From a bacterium (lineage in GTDB: Bacteria; Gemmatimonadota; Gemmatimonadetes; Gemmatimonadales; Gemmatimonadaceae), in assembly GCA_027484025.1 (NCBI GenBank), contig JAIXTI010000031.1, positions 1-62,695 on the forward strand: a DNA stretch of 62,695 nucleotides, given 5' to 3'. Below, piece after piece: positions 44,892 through 54,335 of the stretch. A model generated the notes under the pieces. It made no database searches. It was given only the letters and a program-made list of their open reading frames with translations, and was not told the DNA's origin. Position numbers and translations under genes: made by a program. Positions within the stretch are counted from its first letter, which is position 1. Every line of letters starts with the position of its first letter.

Positions 44892-45401
44892 TTAGCGGAA
44901 GCGGGTCGCGACGTACCGCTGTGTGTCTGCCGACAGCACGCCCTGCTTGATGAGAGACCGAAGGCGGGTCGCGTCTTCACGCGCTTGCGCCCGCCGTCCG
45001 TCCCCGGCCTTGAGCCACAGGGCATCGGCACGCGCCCGTGCCTCTGTCTCCAGGTCAGCGCGCTGCGCCGCCTCGTTTGCCAACAGGTCGAGCATGTACG
45101 ACGCTTCGCGGGTGTACGACTGCGCGTAGAGCATCTGCACGAGGCCCATGGTGGACTCTGTCGGGAGTCGGCCGGCTGCGCGATCGAGCGTGACGGCGGC
45201 GAGGTATTCACGGCGTGCCGCATCGAAGTCGCCGGACGCGACGGCGTTGCGAGCGAGCTCGATGTGCTCTTCAGACGACAGCAGCGCACGACCGGATGCT
45301 GTGGGTGCCGAAGTACTACGGACGGGATTGGCAAACGACTGGGCGGACACCGCCGACGAGGAAAGCACGACGGCGGCCGAAGCGATGAGGACTCGAATCA
45401 T
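44892..45401 (-). CDS. Secreted TPR-like protein (paralogue B)
   Basis: A 169-residue protein with a clear signal peptide (MIRVLIASAAVVLSSSAVSA) and a helical domain of repeated A-x3-Y/L pattern (IELARNAVASGDFDAARREY, GLVQMLYAQSYTREASYMLD, LETEARARADALWLKAGDG). The ATG at 45401 is chosen over an upstream frame extension because the signal peptide starts there and GGAG precedes it. First of the two tandem paralogues; unknown function, probably periplasmic. Confidence 0.72.
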   Translation of the reverse strand: MIRVLIASAAVVLSSSAVSAQSFANPVRSTSAPTASGRALLSSEEHIELARNAVASGDFDAARREYLAAVTLDRAAGRLPTESTMGLVQMLYAQSYTREASYMLDLLANEAAQRADLETEARARADALWLKAGDGRRAQAREDATRLRSLIKQGVLSADTQRYVATRFR

Positions 45402-45619
45402 TGGAAGCTCCCGAAACGGGTGACACGGCGTGGACACATCCGCAGGCTGCCGTGCGGCCTGTATGCCTTGGATACGGCGAGTAGGTGCCGCGGTGTCACA
45501 TCTGGTTCCGGACGCCGACTTGCGGGACGAGTGGCATCGTGGTGCCGTCCGTGAGCGTGAGGCGGTCGGTAATCGACGAACGGTGGACATTGGCCTGTGT
45601 CTGAATCACACTGTCTGTC

Positions 45620-46450
45620 ATGTCCGCGCGCGCACCAGCAACCACGCCCTCACTTCGCCTGGGAACCCAAGGGTGGAATTATCCTGCGTGGGTTGGCCCC
45701 TTCTATCCTGAAGGAACGCGACCCGTGGACTTCCTGCGTACGTTTGCCCGCGCGTTCGATGTCGTGGAGATCGACTCCACCTTCTACGCCATTCCGCCCA
45801 GCAGCACGGTGCGCGGATGGGCGTCGCGCGTGCCGGAACAGTTCGTGTTCGCGTGCAAGCTGCCGCAGGAAATCACGCACGAGCGCCGATTCGTAAACTG
45901 CGAGGACCTGCTCATGGCGTTCGTCGACCGCATGCGTGAGCTGGGGCCACGCCTCGGGCCCATACTCATCCAGTGCGGACCCGACTTCGCGCCCTCAGAA
46001 GGCGCACCCTTTGCGGCGTTTCTCGAAAAGCTCCCAACCGATGTGCGCTTTGCCGTGGAGTTCCGGCAGCAAGGTTGGGTGAGGCGGCGTGTGCTCGATC
46101 TGCTTCGGCAGCATGGGGTGGCCATGGCACTCAGCGACGGACGGTGGATCCCGCGTGAGTGGCTGCTCAAACTGTGTGCGCATCCTACGGCGGACTTCGC
46201 CTACCTGCGATGGATGGGACCCGACCGCCAGATCGTCGATTACTCCCACCTGCAGGCCGATCGCAGCGCAGAGCTCGACGCCTGGGCTCGCATGATCCCC
46301 ATACTGCAGGGACAGGTTCGCGAGGTGTTCGGGTTCGTGAACAATCACTTCGCGGGGCATGCGCCCGCGTCGGTCCGGATGCTCCAGCAGCGGCTCGGGG
46401 TTCCCTCTGTCGACCCGTCCGTTATCGGCGACCAGCCCTCGCTCTTCTAA
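45620..46450 (+). CDS. DUF72 (YecE-like) protein
   Basis: A 276-residue TIM-barrel-like protein with the family signature LRLGTQGWNYPAWVGPFYPE and the conserved segments FDVVEIDSTFYAIPP, FVFACKLPQEITHERRF, and the late FVNNHFAGHAP. Family function is unknown, though members resemble nucleases or sugar isomerases in fold. It is divergent from the TPR-like pair and followed by glgB. Confidence 0.88.
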   Translation: MSARAPATTPSLRLGTQGWNYPAWVGPFYPEGTRPVDFLRTFARAFDVVEIDSTFYAIPPSSTVRGWASRVPEQFVFACKLPQEITHERRFVNCEDLLMAFVDRMRELGPRLGPILIQCGPDFAPSEGAPFAAFLEKLPTDVRFAVEFRQQGWVRRRVLDLLRQHGVAMALSDGRWIPREWLLKLCAHPTADFAYLRWMGPDRQIVDYSHLQADRSAELDAWARMIPILQGQVREVFGFVNNHFAGHAPASVRMLQQRLGVPSVDPSVIGDQPSLF

Positions 46451-46496
46451 CGGCAACTCGACGCCGACGCCCCCACCACAGGCGCCTGTCGTCCCC

Positions 46497-46502
46497 TACA
46501 TT
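46497..46502 (+). promoter_or_regulatory. -10 hexamer of glgB
   Basis: TACATT ends 6 nt before the glgB ATG (46509). No -35 of quality and no Shine-Dalgarno; the transcript would be leaderless. Confidence 0.45.
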
Positions 46503-46508
46503 TGTGGG

Positions 46509-49166
46509 ATGACCCCGTCTTCCTTGCAGCCCATGTCCGCCGAGTCCGCGCTCCGATTGGTGCGTGGCGAGTCCATGCACCCGCACGACCTGTTGGGTGC
46601 GCACGACGCCGAAGTCGATGGCGTCCGTGGTGTGGTCGTGCGTGTGTTTCAGCCACTCGCGTCCGCCGTCCGGCTCATGCTCGGCGAGCGTGATGTGCCC
46701 ATGGAGCGCGACGCCCACGGCATCTACACGGCGTTCCTCTCCGATCGCTCGTTGCCGCTGCGCTATCGCCTTGGCATTACCGGCGCCGATGGCGTGGAGC
46801 AGGAGCAGGACGATCCGTACCGCTTTCTGCCCACGCTCGGGGAGATCGACCTACACCTCTTCAACGAGGGGCGCCACCTGCGCTTGTGGGAAAAGCTCGG
46901 CGCGCATCCGTGCACGATGGACGGCGTAGAGGGGACGGCGTTCGCAGTATGGGCGCCCAATGCGGCGCGTGTGAGTGTCATCGGCAGCTTCAATGCCTGG
47001 GACGGCCGTGCGCACGTCATGCGGGCGCTTGGCGGCAGCGGCGTCTTCGAACTCTTCGTGCCGGGTATCGGGGCGGAAACGCTCTACAAGTACGAGATCC
47101 TCACGCGCACGGGTACGCTGCGGGTGAAGACCGATCCGTATGCGTTCAAGCTCGAGCAGTCGCCGGGCTTTGCATCGATCGTGCAGGGACGCAGTGAATA
47201 CGCGTGGCATGACGGCAGCTGGCTGGCGCAGCGTGGCGAGAGTGATCCGTTGCGCGAGCCAATGCTGGTGTACGAGGTGCACTTGGGTTCGTGGATGCGT
47301 GGCGAGAACAATCGCATGCTCACGTACACGGAAATCGCGCCGCGTCTGGCCGAGCATGTGCGTCGATTGGGGTTCACGCACGTGGAGCTGCTGCCGGTGC
47401 AGGAACACCCGTTCGGCGGCTCGTGGGGCTATCAAGTTGGCGGATACTATGCCCCCACGTCGCGCTTCGGCTCGCCGGATGATTTCCGCTTTCTCGTCGA
47501 CACGTTGCACCAGGCCGGTATCGGCGTGCTGCTCGATTGGGTACCCGCGCATTTCCCCAAGGACGACTGGGCGCTGCGTCGCTTCGACGGGACGGCGTGC
47601 TACGAGCACGAAGACCCGCGGCTCGGCGATCACCCCGAGTGGGGCACACACATTTTCAACTATGCTCGGCACGAGGTGCGGAACTTCCTCGTGGCGAACG
47701 CGCTGTATTGGATCGAGGAGTTCCATATCGACGGCCTGCGCGTCGACGCAGTCGCGTCGATGCTGTATCTCGACTACGGCCGGGAAGCGGGACAGTGGTT
47801 GCGCAACCGCTACGGCGGCCGCGAGAACCTCGAAGCGATGGCGTTTCTCAAGCAGCTCAACCACGCGGTGCAGTCGTTGTATCCCGGCGTCATCACCGTG
47901 GCCGAAGAGAGCACGTCGTGGCCAAAGGTGACAGCGCCAATCGCGGACGGCGGGCTCGGTTTCACGTTCAAGTGGAACATGGGCTGGATGCACGACACGC
48001 TCGACTACTACAAGATCGATCCATTCTTCCGGAAGGGGGCTCACGACAAGCTCACCTTCGCCATGTGGTACGAGTACAGCGAACACTTCATGAACCCCAT
48101 CTCGCATGACGAGGTGGTGCACCTGAAGCGTTCGATGGTCGAGAAGATGCCGGGCGATATGTGGCAGAAGCTGGCCAATCTGCGTACGCTGATCGGATAC
48201 TCGGTGACGCGCCCCGGCAAGTCGCTCTTTTTCATGGGTACTGAACTCGGTACGTCGCGCGAGTGGAACCACGACGCGAGTCTCGAGTGGCACCTGCTGG
48301 AGGATCCGCGGCGCCGTGGCCTCATGGAGTATGTCGCGGCAGTTGGTGCGCTCTATCGTGAGCAGCCCTGCTTGTGGCGCGCCGATCATGAGCCCAGCGG
48401 ATACCGCTGGATCGATGTCGCCGACAAGGAACAGTCGGTGTACTCCTATGCGCGTTTCGATGGACGCGATCACGCGGTGGTGGTGCTCAATCTCACCCCC
48501 GTGCCGCGTCCTGCGTATCGACTGGGGGCACCGGAGCATACGCGCTATCGTGTGGTGCTCAATTCCGATGCTCCGCAGTTTGGCGGAAGCGATTACCCCG
48601 TGGACGCGCACGCAGATACGGAAGCCGTGCCCTTTCATGGTTTCGAGCAGTCGTTCACGGTGTCGCTTCCCCCACTGAGCATGTTGGTGCTCACGCCGGA
48701 ATCGTTGCCGCCGCTGCCGTCGCTGGATGACTCGTCGAAGGCCGGCGCGCCGTTGAGGCTCGCTGCGGCGAAGGGCGAGAAGCGCGGTGTGAAGGAGAAG
48801 GCGAAGAAGTCGGAGAAGCCGACAAAAGCCCCGAAAGCGCCAAAGCCGGCCAAAGCGCCAAAGTTGGCCAAAACGGTAAAGGCTGAGAAGCCGACCAAGC
48901 CGACCAAGGCAGCGAAGGCGCCGAAGGAGTCGGCGACTCCAAAGGCGTCGAAGGCGTCGAAGGCACCGACGGCGCCAGCGTCACCAGCGTTGCCGCGCGC
49001 GGATGTTCGCCCGCGTACGCGCACGCGCCGTCCACCGGCGGCGCCGGTGGCGACTGACGCGCCAACTCCGGCAGCAACGAAGAAGCCGCGATCGACCCGT
49101 GCGGCGAAGCGTGCCCCCAATGCACTGAACGCGAACACCGAGACGCCGAGCGATACGTCGTCATGA
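46509..49166 (+). CDS. glgB: Glycogen branching enzyme with histone-H1-like tail
   Basis: An 885-residue GH13 enzyme that makes alpha-1,6 branches. The N-terminal CBM48 region precedes a barrel with nucleophile Asp near 413 (GLRVDAVASMLYLDY), acid Glu near 466 (ITVAEESTSW) and ISHDEVVH near 530. The enzyme core ends near residue 740. Residues about 755-885 are a Lys/Ala/Pro/Thr-rich tail with AKAP/PTKP-type motifs, like eukaryotic H1 or bacterial H1-like proteins; normal GlgB ends after the core. ATG 46509 abuts a TACATT -10. It overlaps surf1 by 4 nt. Confidence 0.93.
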   Translation: MTPSSLQPMSAESALRLVRGESMHPHDLLGAHDAEVDGVRGVVVRVFQPLASAVRLMLGERDVPMERDAHGIYTAFLSDRSLPLRYRLGITGADGVEQEQDDPYRFLPTLGEIDLHLFNEGRHLRLWEKLGAHPCTMDGVEGTAFAVWAPNAARVSVIGSFNAWDGRAHVMRALGGSGVFELFVPGIGAETLYKYEILTRTGTLRVKTDPYAFKLEQSPGFASIVQGRSEYAWHDGSWLAQRGESDPLREPMLVYEVHLGSWMRGENNRMLTYTEIAPRLAEHVRRLGFTHVELLPVQEHPFGGSWGYQVGGYYAPTSRFGSPDDFRFLVDTLHQAGIGVLLDWVPAHFPKDDWALRRFDGTACYEHEDPRLGDHPEWGTHIFNYARHEVRNFLVANALYWIEEFHIDGLRVDAVASMLYLDYGREAGQWLRNRYGGRENLEAMAFLKQLNHAVQSLYPGVITVAEESTSWPKVTAPIADGGLGFTFKWNMGWMHDTLDYYKIDPFFRKGAHDKLTFAMWYEYSEHFMNPISHDEVVHLKRSMVEKMPGDMWQKLANLRTLIGYSVTRPGKSLFFMGTELGTSREWNHDASLEWHLLEDPRRRGLMEYVAAVGALYREQPCLWRADHEPSGYRWIDVADKEQSVYSYARFDGRDHAVVVLNLTPVPRPAYRLGAPEHTRYRVVLNSDAPQFGGSDYPVDAHADTEAVPFHGFEQSFTVSLPPLSMLVLTPESLPPLPSLDDSSKAGAPLRLAAAKGEKRGVKEKAKKSEKPTKAPKAPKPAKAPKLAKTVKAEKPTKPTKAAKAPKESATPKASKASKAPTAPASPALPRADVRPRTRTRRPPAAPVATDAPTPAATKKPRSTRAAKRAPNALNANTETPSDTSS

Positions 49167-49894
49167 GTACCCGCGGCAAGACCATCGTGTTTGGGGTGTT
49201 GACGGCGATCACGGCGGCGGTGTGTGTACGCTTGGGATTCTGGCAGCTCGACCGACTGCAGCAACGTCGCACACAGAACGCGATCGTGTCGTCTCGCGGC
49301 GCCCAGCCGCCGCTGTCGCTCGCCGGGTTGCAGGGGCAGGACACGAGTGTCACGCACTGGCGCCGGGTGGCCGTGCAGGGCGTGGCGGAGTATTCGCGCG
49401 AGCTTGTTCATGCCACGCGATCGCAGAACGGATCGCCCGGTGTGTATCTCCTGACGCCGGTGCGTCCGCTCGACGGCAGTTGGGGGGACACCGCTATCAT
49501 CGTGCTGCGCGGCTATCTCTATGCCGCCGATGGCCGCACGGTCGACTTCGACAAGGCGCGCGAGGCGGACACGCTGCGGCTCGAGGCGTTGCTCACAGAG
49601 TTCCCGCCGCCAAAGCCCGGGCAGGCCCGCATGCAGTCATCGCCGCGCGCCATGCGATTGCTGGACCGCGACACCATCGCCGCGATGATGGGCCGCCCCG
49701 TGGCACCGTTCATCTTGCTGGCGGTTGGTGACACGGTCATGACGGACATCACGCGGCCGACGCGGGTTCCTGCCCCCACCGTCTCCGACGGGCCCCATTT
49801 GTCGTACGCGCTGCAATGGTTCGGTTTTGCCACCGTTTTCGTGGTGGGCTTCGCCTTCTTCACGTTCGGCGGCGGCGCCAAACGGCGACGCTAG
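49163..49894 (+). CDS. SURF1-family cytochrome oxidase assembly protein
   Basis: A 243-residue protein has an N-terminal membrane helix (VFGVLTAITAAVCVRLGFWQLDRL), a periplasmic domain and a C-terminal membrane helix (LQWFGFATVFVVGFAFFTF). This two-helix SURF1 topology and the FWQLDRLQQRR motif are typical. It aids heme A/cytochrome c oxidase assembly. The start overlaps the glgB stop as ATGA; cox genes are not in the window. Confidence 0.88.
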   Translation: MSTRGKTIVFGVLTAITAAVCVRLGFWQLDRLQQRRTQNAIVSSRGAQPPLSLAGLQGQDTSVTHWRRVAVQGVAEYSRELVHATRSQNGSPGVYLLTPVRPLDGSWGDTAIIVLRGYLYAADGRTVDFDKAREADTLRLEALLTEFPPPKPGQARMQSSPRAMRLLDRDTIAAMMGRPVAPFILLAVGDTVMTDITRPTRVPAPTVSDGPHLSYALQWFGFATVFVVGFAFFTFGGGAKRRR

Positions 49895-50214
49895 GGGCGG
49901 TGTCGTCGGCTAAATGCCGCTGGTGTTGCGTTGGCGCAACACTCCTGGTCGGATTGAAGACGTCCGTGGCGTTGATGCGGCAGGCATCCGCCATGAACTG
50001 GACGGCTCCGCCGTTACACCACAAGCACGTACTGTCAGAAATCGCCAGTGGCCGCGTCACCGTTTGGGCGGCTCACGAGGGGGTGCCGCCGAGCGCCCGG
50101 TTCGCCAACCAGGCCTGGAAGCGGTCTGGCGAGCCCAGCCATACGTGGCCCATCCGTTGCAGTGCCTCAGGGCGTCGACACGACCGTCGGCAGGTCCCCT
50201 GTGGAGAGACTCGG
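49895..50214. other. Intergenic region with a palindrome
   Basis: About 320 nt with no gene I can support. It contains a perfect 8-bp inverted repeat, GTGTTGCG (49923-49930) and CGCAACAC (49935-49942) with a 4-nt loop and no T tract, and a minus-strand stretch at about 50070-50150 that reads like an antitoxin C-terminus. Confidence 0.5.
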
Positions 50215-50754
50215 ATGCGCGCACATATCGAAGACGGACGTATCGTACGGCGGACGGCGCTGATGGCAGTGCTGGTCGGTCTGGCGATGGTGCTCGGCCC
50301 CGTTAGGGCCTCTGCGCAGTCGAACAGTGCCGAGGTGCCGACCACGGAGCCCACCTCCGCGAGCGTGCGGTCGTCGCTGTTCCCCATGTTCGATCGCATC
50401 ACACCAGCCTTCTCCACGACCTCGCGCAGCCTGTTCCGTCGGCGTGGACCGCGCGGCGCCAAGTACGACTACGCCAGCCAGACAGTGTGGCTCTCGGCCA
50501 ACGTGCACGACATGCTGCCGCGTGCCGCCGCGTCCTACTGGCCGTCGGCGTTGCGTGTGTCGGGCGGTCGTCGTGGCATGGGCGCGGGGGTACCGGCCGA
50601 ATACGTCGTCGGACTCGATCTCGACGCGTCGCGTCTGCCGGGAAACCATCCCGTGTGGGTGCAAGCCAAGCAGCTGCTGCACGCCGTGCGGTTGCCGGGG
50701 CCGGCTCTGGTCATGGGCCCCGGCGGGACGCGCGCGATGGCGCTGTACTGGTAG
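50215..50754 (+). CDS. Hypothetical secreted protein
   Basis: A 179-residue protein with a signal peptide (TALMAVLVGLAMVLGPVRASA) and a mature region including RSLFRRRGPRGAKYDYASQT and ASRLPGNHPVWVQAKQLLHA. I do not recognise the family. GGAG is 9 nt before the ATG. It converges with the epimerase gene and shares a hairpin terminator with it. Confidence 0.65.
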   Translation: MRAHIEDGRIVRRTALMAVLVGLAMVLGPVRASAQSNSAEVPTTEPTSASVRSSLFPMFDRITPAFSTTSRSLFRRRGPRGAKYDYASQTVWLSANVHDMLPRAAASYWPSALRVSGGRRGMGAGVPAEYVVGLDLDASRLPGNHPVWVQAKQLLHAVRLPGPALVMGPGGTRAMALYW

Positions 50755-50760
50755 CAAACA

Positions 50761-50782
50761 GCCGCCCGGCAAACCGGGCGGC
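50761..50782. terminator. Hairpin between converging genes
   Basis: GCCGCCCGG (50761-50769) and CCGGGCGGC (50774-50782) form a 9-bp perfect stem with a 4-nt loop. On the minus strand it is followed by TGTTTG, so it probably terminates the epimerase transcript; the plus strand has no T tract. Confidence 0.65.
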
Positions 50783-50790
50783 CTGGCGAA

Positions 50791-51807
50791 TCAGTCGCCG
50801 ATGTTGAAGTACGAACGGTACCACTCGACGAACCGCTGGACGCCAGTTTCAATAGGCGTTTGCGGCGCGAAGCCTACATCCTGCACGAGCGCTTCGACAT
50901 CGGCATACGTGGCCGGTACGTCGCCCATCTGCAACGGCAACATGCGCTTCTCCGCGGTACGCCCCAGCGCCTTCTCGAGCGTCTCGATGAGGTGCATGAG
51001 CTCCACCGGATTGTTGTTGCCGATGTTGTAAATGCGATACGGCGCCTTGCTCGTGGCCGGATCCGGAGCGTCCGAGTTCCACGCCGGATTGGGCTGCGCC
51101 GTGTGATCACTCGTGCGAATCACGCCTTCGACGATGTCATCGATGTAGGTGAAATCGCGGCGCATCTTGCCATGATTGAACACATCGATGGGCTTCCCTT
51201 CGAGAATGGCTTTGGTGAAGAGAAAGAGTGCCATATCCGGGCGACCCCACGGGCCGTACACCGTGAAGAAACGCAGTCCGGTGGTGGGCAGTCCGTACAG
51301 ATGGCTGTACGTGTGCGCCATGAGCTCGTTGGCCTTCTTGGTGGCGGCATACAGCGACACCGGGTGGTCGACGTTCTGGTGCACCGAGAACGGCATGGCC
51401 GTGTTGGCGCCGTATACGCTCGACGAGCTCGCGTAGGTCAGGTGCTGCACCCCATGGTGACGGCATCCCTCGAGGATATGCAAGAAGCCCACGAGGTTGC
51501 TGTCGATGTACGTGTGCGGATTCGTGAGCGAGTAGCGCACGCCCGCCTGGGCGGCGAGGTGAATGACCTTGTCGAAGCGCTCGTCGCGGAAGAGCGTTTC
51601 CAGTCCACTCCGGTCACTCAACTCCATCCGCACGAAACGGAATCCCGGATGCGCCTGAAGACGCGCGAGACGCGCCTCCTTGAGCGTGGGGTCGTAGTAG
51701 TCGTTGATGTTGTCGAGACCGACGACTTCGTCACCGCGCGCCAGCAGACGTGTGCTCGTGTGAGACCCAATGAAGCCGGCGGCGCCGGTGACCAGAATCT
51801 TTGCCAT
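50791..51807 (-). CDS. NAD-dependent epimerase (UDP-glucuronate 4-epimerase-like)
   Basis: A 338-residue extended SDR with the Rossmann motif GAAGFIGS (residues 8-15), catalytic YAATKKAN and the GAE/CapI-type features [37 protein letters not shown] and [19 protein letters not shown]. It likely interconverts UDP-glucuronate and UDP-galacturonate for surface polysaccharide. An AGGTAG Shine-Dalgarno lies 4 nt before the ATG. Confidence 0.9.
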   Translation of the reverse strand: MAKILVTGAAGFIGSHTSTRLLARGDEVVGLDNINDYYDPTLKEARLARLQAHPGFRFVRMELSDRSGLETLFRDERFDKVIHLAAQAGVRYSLTNPHTYIDSNLVGFLHILEGCRHHGVQHLTYASSSSVYGANTAMPFSVHQNVDHPVSLYAATKKANELMAHTYSHLYGLPTTGLRFFTVYGPWGRPDMALFLFTKAILEGKPIDVFNHGKMRRDFTYIDDIVEGVIRTSDHTAQPNPAWNSDAPDPATSKAPYRIYNIGNNNPVELMHLIETLEKALGRTAEKRMLPLQMGDVPATYADVEALVQDVGFAPQTPIETGVQRFVEWYRSYFNIGD

Positions 51808-51879
51808 CGCTACCTGTCTTGGTGAATGCGCCGGCCACGCGCCGGACGGTGTCGTGTAGTGGTGTGCGCGTCGTGCCGC

Positions 51880-52809
51880 TTATTGCCCGTTATCAGACGA
51901 CTGAACGCGTGCGGACGCCACCGGTCGCTGCAGCAACAGTACCGCCCCCATGATGGCGATCCCACCGATGATCGTGCCAGTGCCAACTCCCTGACCCAGC
52001 AGTACCACACCCAGCATGGTCGTCCAGAAGGGCTCGACGGTACTTGTGATCGCCGTCCGCACATTGCCGAGCACCTTGAGGCCGGCAAGAAACCCCAGGA
52101 ACGAGCCCGCCGACAACACCCCCTGCAGCAGACTCGCGCCAAACGCTACCATGTCGGGAATCTCGAACAGCGTCCCGCTGCTCAGTGACCAGATGGCAAA
52201 GAGGACCGTGCCGCCAACGGCGATGGAGCGTGTTACGGAGCGCGCGTCGCCGCTGAGCTGAAAGGCGCTGAGCAGGGGAATGTACAAGGCGTAGACCAGC
52301 GCGCCCGACAAGATGATCACGAGCCCGATTGGGGAAAGCGTCGCCGCGTCGGGCGCACCGACCATCGCCGCGATGCCACCCAATGCCAGCGCGAGCGCGA
52401 CGAGGCGCGTTCGGTCGAGCGGCTCGAGCCCCCGCAGCGCGGTAATGATCGTGACCCACGCCGGATACGTGTAGAACAAGAAGCTCGCCGTCGCTGCCGG
52501 GAGCCAGCGCAGTGCCGCCAACGCCAGCGTCGCCACCAGCGCTTGTCCGCTTCCGGCCAGAAAGAGCGTACGCGGCTGATACCACGGACCCAGTCCCGCC
52601 GCAGGCGCCGGCGGTTTCACCACCAGCCCGATGATCACGAGCACCACCGCGCTGGCGAAGTAGCGCCATGTTTGAATGCTCTCGAGCGCCATGCCGTGAC
52701 TCGTGGCCACGACGGTCAGCGGCGAGATCGATCCGAAACAGCAGGCACTGAACACCACGGCGAGCGTGCCACGCCACATCGCCGCTTTCGTCGCGGCAGC
52801 GTGCGTCAC
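51880..52809 (-). CDS. EamA/DMT-family transporter
   Basis: A 309-residue membrane protein with ten predicted helices in two EamA repeats, e.g. TLAVVFSACCFGSISPLTVV and the second repeat after ALVYALYIPLLS. It exports or imports metabolites of unknown identity. It starts at GTG 52809, 18 nt after mgtE, so it is co-transcribed. ATG 52779 is an alternative start. Confidence 0.85.
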   Translation of the reverse strand: MTHAAATKAAMWRGTLAVVFSACCFGSISPLTVVATSHGMALESIQTWRYFASAVVLVIIGLVVKPPAPAAGLGPWYQPRTLFLAGSGQALVATLALAALRWLPAATASFLFYTYPAWVTIITALRGLEPLDRTRLVALALALGGIAAMVGAPDAATLSPIGLVIILSGALVYALYIPLLSAFQLSGDARSVTRSIAVGGTVLFAIWSLSSGTLFEIPDMVAFGASLLQGVLSAGSFLGFLAGLKVLGNVRTAITSTVEPFWTTMLGVVLLGQGVGTGTIIGGIAIMGAVLLLQRPVASARVQSSDNGQ

Positions 52810-52827
52810 TGGAACATCAGGTGCGCG

Positions 52828-54243
52828 TCACTTGAGCAGGGTGCCGCGCAACATCACGTACGCCACACTGAAGTAAATGCTGATGGCCGACACGTCGACC
52901 AGCGTGGCGACGAAGGGTGCCGACGCACTGGCGGGGTCGAAGCCGAAGCGTCGCAAAATGAAGGGCAGCATCGATCCGGTGAGCGAGCCAATCGTCACGA
53001 TGCAGACCAGCGTGATGCCGACCGTGAGCGCCAGCAGCGCATGATGCGGCCCGTAATCGTACAACCCCAGCAACTCCCACGCGGAAATGCGGGCCGCGGC
53101 GAGCGTACCGAGCATGAGCCCGAGAATGAGGCCGGCGGGCAACTCGCGCTGCACCACCTTCCACCAGTCGGAGAGGCGCACTTCGCCCAGCGCCATCGCC
53201 CGGATGATGAGCGATGTCGCCTGCGAACCGGAGTTGCCCCCCGAGCTCATGATGAGCGGAATGAACTGCGAAAGCAGAATCACGCTGGCGAGCTCGTGCT
53301 CGTAGCGCGCCATCACCGACGCGGTCAGCATTTCACTCACGGCCAGTACCGACAACCAGCCGCCGCGCTTGCGCACGTTCTGCCAGAGCGAGATCTGCAT
53401 GTAGGGCTCTTCGAGCGCCTCCATACCGCCGAACTTTTGCGCGTCTTCGGTCTGCTCTTCCTGAATGACGTCGATGACGTCGTCGACCGTCACCACGCCG
53501 AGCAGGCGCTTGTTCACGTCCACCACGGGCAACGCCACGAGGTCGTAGTTGGACGTGATCTGCGAAACCTCTTCCTGCAGCATGTCGGGCGACACACTCA
53601 CGACTTCGCTCCACGCGAGCTCGCTGATGCGCGTCCCTTCGGGGGCCGCGAGCAGCTCGCGCAACGACAGCACACCCCGCAGCCGTCCGGTGTCATCGAC
53701 GGTGTAGATCGTGTACATCGCTTCGCGGCGCCCACCACGGGCCATCGCGCGTACGCCGCGCAGCGACTCTTCCACGGTGAGCGTTTCCAGCACCGACACG
53801 AATTCCGTGGTCATCAGACCGCCGGCCGTATACGGGTCGTACTGAAGCAGGCGTTCCGTTTCGGCCTTCTCTTCCGGCTCGAGCTCCTGCAGAATCTCGT
53901 CGGCCGTTTCCTCGTCGAGCTCTTCCAGCGCGTCGGCGCGCTCGTCGGGATCCATCTCCGCGACGATCTCGGCCGCTTCGCCGGCCGGAAGCTCTTCGAG
54001 CACCTGCGTCCGCAAGTCTTCGTCGAGGTATTCCAACACCTCGGCGGCCCGGTTGCGAGGCAGTGCCGCCAGGAACGCACGCACCTGCGCCTCCGGCAGC
54101 GCCTCGGCCACGTCGGCGAGGTCGGCCGGGTGCATTTCTTCCGTTTGCGGCCCGATGCTTTCCGGGTGCTCCTCGAGCAGCTCGAGTAGGTCCGGCACGA
54201 TCAGCGCTGCAAGCGGCCGGTCTTTGTCGGAGCGTGGCTTCAT
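52828..54243 (-). CDS. mgtE: Magnesium transporter MgtE
   Basis: A 471-residue Mg2+ channel has an acidic superhelical MgtE_N domain (about 20-140), two CBS domains (about 150-280) and a C-terminal five-helix pore (e.g. FIPLIMSSGGNSGSQATSLIIRAMALGE). Acidic residues and the CBS domains gate the channel by Mg2+. Upstream of eamA in one transcript. Confidence 0.95.
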   Translation of the reverse strand: MKPRSDKDRPLAALIVPDLLELLEEHPESIGPQTEEMHPADLADVAEALPEAQVRAFLAALPRNRAAEVLEYLDEDLRTQVLEELPAGEAAEIVAEMDPDERADALEELDEETADEILQELEPEEKAETERLLQYDPYTAGGLMTTEFVSVLETLTVEESLRGVRAMARGGRREAMYTIYTVDDTGRLRGVLSLRELLAAPEGTRISELAWSEVVSVSPDMLQEEVSQITSNYDLVALPVVDVNKRLLGVVTVDDVIDVIQEEQTEDAQKFGGMEALEEPYMQISLWQNVRKRGGWLSVLAVSEMLTASVMARYEHELASVILLSQFIPLIMSSGGNSGSQATSLIIRAMALGEVRLSDWWKVVQRELPAGLILGLMLGTLAAARISAWELLGLYDYGPHHALLALTVGITLVCIVTIGSLTGSMLPFILRRFGFDPASASAPFVATLVDVSAISIYFSVAYVMLRGTLLK

Positions 54244-54335
54244 CGGCAGAGAGGGCAGCGGTCTGGGCGCAAGTTAGTGCGGCACCCCTGAGGCGCAAAG
54301 CGACGCTGGCAGGCCGATTTTGGCAGCCTGCTGCG

